From: Asterias amurensis | Taxonomy: Eukaryota > Echinodermata > Asteroidea > Forcipulatida > Asteriidae | Direction of reading: 5' to 3' | NCBI RefSeq assembly: GCF_032118995.1 | Contig: NC_092660.1 | Coordinates: 6,897,501-6,961,500, forward strand | DNA length: 64,000 nucleotides | Shown here: positions 13,101 to 22,779 of the stretch, piece by piece | Layout: each line of letters begins with the position of its first letter | Position numbering within the stretch: the first letter of the stretch is position 1 | Program-made: the position numbers and the translations under genes | Notes under the pieces: model-generated | The model's input: the letters and a program-made list of their open reading frames with translations, nothing else | Told to the model about the DNA's origin: nothing | Database searches by the model: none

Positions 13101-16100
13101 TTCGTGTATCACAACTTATATACAAAATAACAAACCTGTTAAAATATAGGCTCAATCGGTCATCGGAGTCGGGAGAAAATAACGGGAAAACCAACCCTTA
13201 TTTCCGCACGTTTCGCCGTGTCATGACGTGTGTTTAATATAATCCGTAATTCTCGTTGTCGAGAATTGATAATTGTTTTAATGTTTTCTCGAAAAGTAAA
13301 GCATTTCATGGTATATTATTTCAAGAGAAGTCTTTCACCATTACCTTCTGTAAACCCTGTAAGTTATTTGTAAATTTGTGAACCTTTTTTTTTTTTTTCT
13401 TCTGTGCCGAAAGTGTATAATGGCTTTAATGGGCATGATTATAATAACAATACTTGCAGGGTATGTGGAGCTACGATTTGAAGTATGAGACCTATTCCTT
13501 TAAAGCATCATGTAATGGTTGATGTTGAAAATCCAGCTTATCAAACCAGGAACACCGGGTCAAACCCCTTCTCTTTTTGATAAGTGCACTGGGTTCTTTT
13601 ACGTGTGTTACACAACACACGGGACCAACCTCTTTACTTCCCATTCGAAGGATGAAGCAATGGTCATGTGTCATGCTTAAGGACACAAGTGTCATGGCTG
13701 GGACTCGAACCTGCACTCTGCTGAACAGACAGAAAAGTTATATTCTTATACAACGATAAACAACTTCACTTCTGATCAAATACAAAGTTTTTCACAATTC
13801 TTGTTTTATTTTGATTTGGTTTTTTTTTTCTTCTTTTGAGCTGCAACATTCAAAACATTGGCATATAATTTTTAATATATGAAAATAACTGTATTATTTA
13901 ATTTAAGTATAATAAATTTGACGAAAGCCTTTGACTGTGTTTGTTTGTTTTTCAGTATCATGTAACTGATGATAAGACAAATAATTTAACTGGTTTCATG
14001 AGAACTGTAGCTAAGTCCCCACCAGCCAATGGCAATCCAGGGCTATATGCTATGGACTGTGAAATGGTAAGTAGTTATATTGTTTTGTTTAACATCATCA
14101 ATTGCGTGAACTATATTTTGACAACATGGGGCTTATGTCTTTTTAATCCAATATGTTAAATAGATTTTCTGTTATTTACTCTTTTTAAAGTGTTGCTATC
14201 TGCCTGTTTCGTTTCTTGTCAATTGAGACTGACCATTTATACTGTTATCATTGTTAGTGGACGCTTGTAATTTGCGTAAGCATTCTTAAAGGAACGTTAC
14301 AGAATTGGTAAGAAAAAAAAATCGTGATGATCATAGATTTATATAAAACTCACATGGTCTAATGATGATGATAGTAGAAAACATCCCCTTTAATATTTCT
14401 GTCTAAAATGTCATATTTGATGAGAAATGAATAAACCAATTTAGCGTTTGGAGTTTATCGCTCAGTGAGGATTTTATTCATTTTTGTTTGGGCATCAATG
14501 CAATGCAAAATTTGTAATCTACTTGTTACTTTTGATACTTATGGTGCTTTTTAAATTTGTGCGAGCAATGTAATTTGGTCGATTTTGAGATTAGTAAAGT
14601 TGTCTAATGACTTATGATCTTTGCAGTGTTACACAGTGAAAGGTCTGGAGTTAACAAGAGTGACTGTGGTTGATGATAAACTTAATTGTGTATATGACAC
14701 ATTGGTCAAACCAAATGCTGAAATAGTAGACTACAACACAAGGTAAGTTCTCCTGTGTCACGCCTTATGTACGTCTGTCCTTTTGTCTGATGTATGTCTG
14801 TTTGTTCTGTTTTGTTTGTCTGTCTGGCTGTTTTTTTTTTCTATTTGAATCAGCCTTTTTGAGGTATGGCGGTCGTGATAGGAGTGTACTGTTTGGTTTG
14901 GGTGTTAGGGTGTATACACACAAATTTACCCAAACCCAATAGTGTTGGAGCATTCCGTCCGCCATATCACAAAAAGGGATACTGAATTGAATTGAAATGA
15001 ATTGAATTGAATTGAATTGAAATTGAATTGAAATTGAATTGATTCCAGAACCAGAAATGTAGCAATTTGGTGAATAAGAGTGGTATGCGATAATGATTTA
15101 AGCTTTAATGATTGATACGGGATCGCAATGTGCTGAATAAGAGTGGTATGCGATAATGATTTAAGCTTTAATGATTGATACGGGATCGCAATGTGCTGAA
15201 TAAGAGTGGTATGCGATAATGATTTAAGCTTTAATGATTGATACGGGATCACAATGTGCTGAATAAGAGTGGTATGCGATAATGATTTAAGCTTTAATGA
15301 TTGATACGGGATCGCAATGTGCTGAATAAGAGTGGTATGCGATAATGATTTAAGCTTTAATGATTGATACGGGATCGCAATTTGGTGAATAAGAGTGGTA
15401 TTCGGTAATGATTTAAGCTTTAATGATTGATACGGGATCGCAATGTGCTGAATAAGAGTGGTATGCGATAATGATTTAAGCTTTAATGATTGATACGGGA
15501 TCGCAATGTGCTGAATAAGAGTGGTATGCGATAATGATTTAAGCTTTAATGATTGATACGGGATCGCAATGTGCTGAATAAGAGTGGTATGCGATAATGA
15601 TTTAAGCTTTAATGATTGATACGGGATCGCAATGTGCTGAATAAGAGTGGTATGCGATAATGATTTAAGCTTTAATGATTGATACGGGATCGCAATGTGC
15701 TGAATAAGAGTGGTATTCGGTAATGATTTAAGCTTTAATGATTGATACGGGATCGCAATGTGCTGAATAAGAGTGGTATGCGATAATGATTTAAGCTTTA
15801 ATGATTGATACGGGATCACAATGTGCTGAATAAGAGTGGTATGCGATAATGATTTAAGCTTTAATGATTGATACGGGATCGCAATGTGCTGAATAAGAGT
15901 GGTATGCGATAATGATTTAAGCTTTAATGATTGATACGGGATCGCAATGTGCTGAATAAGAGTGGTATGCGGTAATGATTTAAGCTTTAATGATTGATAC
16001 GGGATCGCAATGTGCTGAATAAGAGTGGTATGCGATAATGATTTAAGCTTTAATGATTGATACGGGATCGCAATGTGCTGAATAAGAGTGGTATGCGATA

Positions 16101-19100
16101 ATGATTTAAGCTTTAATGATTGATACGGGATCGCAATGTGCTGAATAAGAGTGGTATGCGATAATGATTTAAGCTTTAATGATTGATACGGGATCGCAAT
16201 GTGCTGAATAAGAGTGGTATGCGATAATGATTTAAGCTTTAATGATTGATACGGGATCGCAATGTGCTGAATAAGAGTGGTATGCGATAATGATTTAAGC
16301 TTTAATGATTGATACGGGATCGCAATGTGCTGAATAAGAGTGGTATGCGATAATGATTTAAGCTTTAATGATTGATACGGGATCGCAATGTGCTGAATAA
16401 GAGTGGTATGCGATAATGATTTAAGCTTTAATGATTGATACGGGATCGCAATGTGCTGAATAAGAGTGGTATGCGATAATGATTTAAGCTTTAATGATTG
16501 ATACGGGATCGCAATGTGCTGAATAAGAGTGGTATGCGATAATGATTTAAGCTTTAATGATTGATACGGGATCGCAATTTGGTGAATAAGAGTGGTATGC
16601 GATAATGATTTAAGCTTTAATGATTGATACGGGATCGCAATGTGCTGAATAAGAGTGGTATGCGATAATGATTTAAGCTTTAATGATTGATACGGGATCG
16701 CAATGTGCTGAATAAGAGTGGTATGCGATAATGATTTAAGCTTTAATGATTGATACGGGATCGCAATGTGCTGAATAAGAGTGGTATGCGATAATGATTT
16801 AAGCTTTAATGATTGATACGGGATCGCAATTTGGTGAATAAGAGTGGTATTCGGTAATGATTTAAGCTTTAATGATTGATACGGGATCGCAATGTGCTGA
16901 ATAAGAGTGGTATGCGATAATGATTTAAGCTTTAATGATTGATACGGGATCGCAATGTGCTGAATAAGAGTGGTATGCTTAAGCTTTAATGATTGATACG
17001 GGATCGCAATTTGGTGAATAAGAGTGGTATTCGGTAATGATTTAAGCTTTAATGATTGATACGGGATCGCAATTTGGTGAATAAGAGTGGTATTCGGTTA
17101 TGATTTAAGCTTTAATGATTGATACGGGATCGCAATGTGCTGAATAAGAGTGGTATGCGATAATGATTTAAGCTTTAATGATTGATACGGGATCGCAATG
17201 TGCTGAATAAGAGTGGTATGCGGTAATGATTTAAGCTTTAATGATTGATACGGGATCGCAATGTGCTGAATAAGAGTGGTATGCGATAATGATTTAAGCT
17301 TTAATGATTGATACGGGATCACAATTTGGTGAATAAGAGTGGTATGCGATAATGATTTAAGCTTTAATGATTGATACGGGATCGCAATGTGCTGAATAAG
17401 AGTGGTATGCGATAATGATTTAAGCTTTAATGATTGATACGGGATCGCAATTTGGTGAATAAGAGTGGTATTCGGTAATGATTTAAGCTTTAATGATTGA
17501 TACGGGATCGCAATGTGCTGAATAAGAGTGGTATTCGGTAATGATTTAAGCTTTAATGATTGATACGGGATCGCAATTTGCTGAATAAGAGTGGTATGCG
17601 ATAATGATTTAAGCTTTAATGATTGATACGGGATCGCAATTTGGTGAATAAGAGTGGTATTCGGTAATGATTTAAGCTTTAATGATTGATACGGGATCGC
17701 AATGTGCTGAATAAGAGTGGTATGCGATAATGATTTAAGCTTTAATGATTGATACGGGATCGCAATGTGCTGAATAAGAGTGGTATGCGATAATGATTTA
17801 AGCTTTAATGATTGATACGGGATCGCAATGTGCTGAATAAGAGTGGTATGCGATAATGATTTAAGCTTTAATGATTGATACGGGATCGCAATTTGGTGAA
17901 TAAGAGTGGTATTCGGTAATGATTTAAGCTTTAATGATTGATACGGGATCGCAATTTGGTGAATAAGAGTGGTATTCGGTTATGATTTAAGCTTTAATGA
18001 TTGATACGGGATCGCAATTTGGTGAATAAGAGTGGTATTCGGTTATGATTTAAGCTTTAATGATTGATACGGGATCGCAATGTGCTGAATAAGAGTGGTA
18101 TGCGATAATGATTTAAGCTTTAATGATTGATACGGGATCGCAATGTGCTGAATAAGAGTGGTATGCGGTAATGATTTAAGCTTTAATGATTGATACGGGA
18201 TCGCAATGTGCTGAATAAGAGTGGTATGCGATAATGATTTAAGCTTTAATGATTGATACGGGATCACAATTTGGTGAATAAGAGTGGTATGCGATAATGA
18301 TTTAAGCTTTAATGATTGATACGGGATCGCAATGTGCTGAATAAGAGTGGTATGCGATAATGATTTAAGCTTTAATGATTGATACGGGATCGCAATTTGG
18401 TGAATAAGAGTGGTATTCGGTAATGATTTAAGCTTTAATGATTGATACGGGATCGCAATGTGCTGAATAAGAGTGGTATTCGGTAATGATTTAAGCTTTA
18501 ATGATTGATACGGGATCGCAATTTGCTGAATAAGAGTGGTATGCGATAATGATTTAAGCTTTAATGATTGATACGGGATCGCAATTTGGTGAATAAGAGT
18601 GGTATTCGGTAATGATTTAAGCTTTAATGATTGATACGGGATCGCAATGTGCTGAATAAGAGTGGTATGCGATAATGATTTAAGCTTTAATGATTGATAC
18701 GGGATCGCAATGTGCTGAATAAGAGTGGTATGCGATAATGATTTAAGCTTTAATGATTGATACGGGATCGCAATGTGCTGAATAAGAGTGGTATGCGATA
18801 ATGATTTAAGCTTTAATGATTGATACGGGATCGCAATGTGCTGAATAAGAGTGGTATGCGATAATGATTTAAGCTTTAATGATTGATACGGGATCACAAT
18901 GTGCTGAATAAGAGTGGTATGCGATAATGATTTAAGCTTTAATGATTGATACGGGATCGCAATGTGCTGAATAAGAGTGGTATGCGATAATGATTTAAGC
19001 TTTAATGATTGATACGGGATCGCAATGTGCTGAATAAGAGTGGTATGCGATAATGATTTAAGCTTTAATGATTGATACGGGATCGCAATGTGCTGAATAA

Positions 19101-22100
19101 GAGTGGTATGCGATAATGATTTAAGCTTTAATGATTGATACGGGATCGCAATTTGGTGGATAAGAGTGGTATGCGATAATGATTTAAGCTTTAATGATTG
19201 ATACGGGATCGCAATGTGCTGAATAAGAGTGGTATGCGATAATGATTTAAGCTTTAATGATTGATACGGGATCGCAATGTGCTGAATAAGAGTGGTATGC
19301 GATAATGATTTAAGCTTTAATGATTGATACGGGATCGCAATGTGCTGAATAAGAGTGGTATGCGATAATGATTTAAGCTTTAATGATTGATACGGGATTG
19401 AATGTGCTGAATAAGAGTGGTATGCGATAATGATTTAAGCTTTAATGATTGATACGGGATCGCAATGTGCTGAATAAGAGTGGTATGCGATAATGATTTA
19501 AGCTTTAATGATTGATACGGGATCGCAATTTGGTGAATAAGAGTGGTATTCGGTAATGATTTAAGCTTTAATGATTGATACGGGATCACAATGTGCTGAA
19601 TAAGAGTGGTATGCGATAATGATTTAAGCTTTAATGATTGATACGGGATCGCAATGTGCTGAATAAGAGTGGTATGCGATAATGATTTAAGCTTTAATGA
19701 TTGATACGGGATCGCAATGTGCTGAATAAGAGTGGTATGCGATAATGATTTAAGCTTTAATGATTGATACGGGATCGCAATGTGCTGAATAAGAGTGGTA
19801 TGCGATAATGATTTAAGCTTTAATGATTGATACGGGATCGCAATGTGCTGAATAAGAGTGGTATGCGATAATGATTTAAGCTTTAATGATTGATACGGGA
19901 TCGCAATTTGGTGAATAAGAGTGGTATTCGGTAATGATTTAAGCTTTAATGATTGATACGGGATCGCAATTTGGTGAATAAGAGTGGTATTCGGTAATGA
20001 TTTAAGCTTTAATGATTGATACGGGGCCTTCAGTGCTAGCAACTCTGCATATAAGCTTTTTTTTTCCAGACCTATATCAGATCCTATAAGAGACCTGTAA
20101 AAGAGTACAATGTCTAAAAGAAGAACAAACACTAAATTCAGAGTATGATTTTAAGAAATACATTGAATCTAAATGACAAGATGTCCTGTTTTTGGTGTTG
20201 TTCTTATGCTTGTCCTTACCCTTTCCTTTTTGTATTCCCTTAGCCTTTTTTACACCCATGTTTATTTCCCATCCCTCCCCTTTCTCATTCTCTATATATC
20301 CGGAGGAAATGATTTTCATGCTGCCATGACAAATAAAATTGAATTGAATTGAATTATAGATGAATGAGTTCTGACTATGTCAGCAGTCATTCTATACGCT
20401 AAGATTGTAGTGCTAATCACTTCAGTAACCCAATAAGGTCTCTCAATAATGATAGAAATCAATCATTTAGATTTTCATATCCTCATCATTCTATAACTCC
20501 TGTCTCTTAATAATGTTTTCAATAAAACAAACAATTTTTATACTTAATAGGGGGACCATTTCAAAAAAATTGTCTCACTTGCCAATTTTTTAATTTTTTA
20601 ATTAATTATTTATTTATTAAATTTTTCTTAGATGGGTAGGATTAATTCTTTGCCTGTTGGGGGGTTATTTTGCATTTTAATCCATTCAGCATTTTAGCTT
20701 TTTAGCATTTTTCTAATGTTGTTTAATGTTAATCAGATTTTTGGGGGCTTAAAGTCACCTGGAAAGCAAATAATAAAATAATTTGTTGAGTAATTTGTTG
20801 TAACATTTATATGTTTAAAAAAATAAATAAAGTTGTGTGGGGGATGACTCCGCCTTCCCCTTTTGTGTTGTCAATCGAGGCAGACTTTGCCTCGATCGAA
20901 CATTGGACACACGTACGTGCAAGTAAATTCAAGTCCTAGTTCTGAGTTTGTACGTTCGAAAAAAGTTTTGTTCTTGCGTTTTTTGCGGCAATGTCGACCA
21001 GCTGTGTTGCTGCTGGATGCAGCAAAACAACTAAAGATTGGGTCAGTTTGCAAAGTGGTCCGGTCTGACGTCTTTTCCAGTGCTGTGCAGCAAACACTTC
21101 ACATCGCACATTTTGATAAGAAGAGAAAAGTTCTTTTCTAAAACATGACGCCATCCCAACAATTTTTCCAGCTAGTGGGAAGTCGGGAAGGAACCTTAAA
21201 GACGTGACGAACTTAAAGGAGCATTTGCCTAACATGAAAAAAATCGGGTTATTTTTTCAACTTTGAGGGCATGTTTTTAGCTTGCGCCAAGCATCACTAT
21301 CTTGCGTTGGCACTGCATGCGATTCACCGTGCTTGGTAATCTGAGTGGACCGTCCACACAGCAGCCATACAGTGCGTGCAGTCTGCTCCGTGACCATAGT
21401 TCTGTACGTAGGCATCATACCGATCAGGTATCCAGGCGTAGTGTACAAGGCCAGATTACACATTTTCTCTTCATGAAAGATCGCGCCTCGATTGACGTCA
21501 CGTACAGCACCCTCTCGGGTTGGACCTACTTTTAAATTTATCAATAAAATGGAAACTATTTTTTTTAGAATCTTAGTTTACTGTTTGTTCATATTCCACC
21601 GATCAAAACACATATCTTAGTGAAAAAAAGCTTTATTTTGACAAAATACCACTTCCAGGTGACTTTAATGTAAATCAATATAGATGTGTAATATATTTTT
21701 GTTGATTTGGCCAGGGATATTAGTAATTAGTAAACCTTTGGGTAATTTTTTCTGATTCCAGCCATCAGGAGGCTATATCACTGGCTTTTGTTGTGTTAAT
21801 GTTTATATTTTGTATGTGTTTTAATGCCAAACAATTAACAATAACAACTGACATTTGTTTTACAGATTTAGTGGAATAACAGAAGATGATTTGAAAGATG
21901 TGACTACAACTCTGCAAGACGTACAGGCAGTTCTGCTTAGTATGTGTAGCAGTCAGAGTATCATAATTGGGCATAGCTTGGAGAGTGATTTACTTTCCCT
22001 CAAGGTAACTTTACTCTATCAATATACATCTAGTACAACCACACTGCTATGTACTGTACCGAATAACCCCATTGTTGCTTTGAAAGTTGCCATCATATAG

Positions 22101-22738
22101 GGCAGGCCGTATGCACGTCTACTGGCGAACATCATTGAAGCAGGTGTTTGAATGGTGACATAATGTTTGATATGTTCTACACAAACTTGGACCCAGTTTC
22201 ATGGGACTGCTTACCAAAGAATTCTGTGTTTACGGCACCCTGTAAAGCACATACTTTTATGAGCTGTGGCAGTGTGTAAGAACAGACTTCACACTGAGCA
22301 GTGCCATACCATTGATATTGATTGGTTAAACAGTAGAAGGGTTGACTGTGTACCAGTAGATGCATTCACCAAATGATATCATAACGCAGGCTGGCATACT
22401 TTATTATTCAACACCTCTGTAGATGATATTAAATGGTTAGACAGTAGAAGGGTTGACTGTATACCGAGTAGATGCATTCACCAAGTGATATCATAACGCA
22501 GGCTGGCATACTTTATTATTCAACACCTCTGTAGATGACATTAAATGGTTACACAGTAGAAGGGTTGACTGTGTACCAGTAGATGCATTCACCAAATGAT
22601 ATCATAACGCAGGCTGGCATACTTTATTATTCAACACCTCTGTAGATGATATTAAATGTGAAAGACAGTTGGAGGGTTGACCGTTGATTACTCACCACAT
22701 GAAATCATTACAGACTTAATAATAATAATAATAATAAT

Positions 22739-22779
<41 letters not shown>

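Noticed and set aside
15062..20026. Possible CRISPR-like array
   Set aside because: Units are head-to-tail without unique spacers, and the DNA is eukaryotic.
14926..20132. Long minus-strand reading frames (up to 297 residues) of a 21-residue repeat
   Set aside because: They arise because the 63-bp repeat length is a multiple of three; the frames start and stop at unit variants, lie antisense in an intron, and show no signal peptide or conserved fold.
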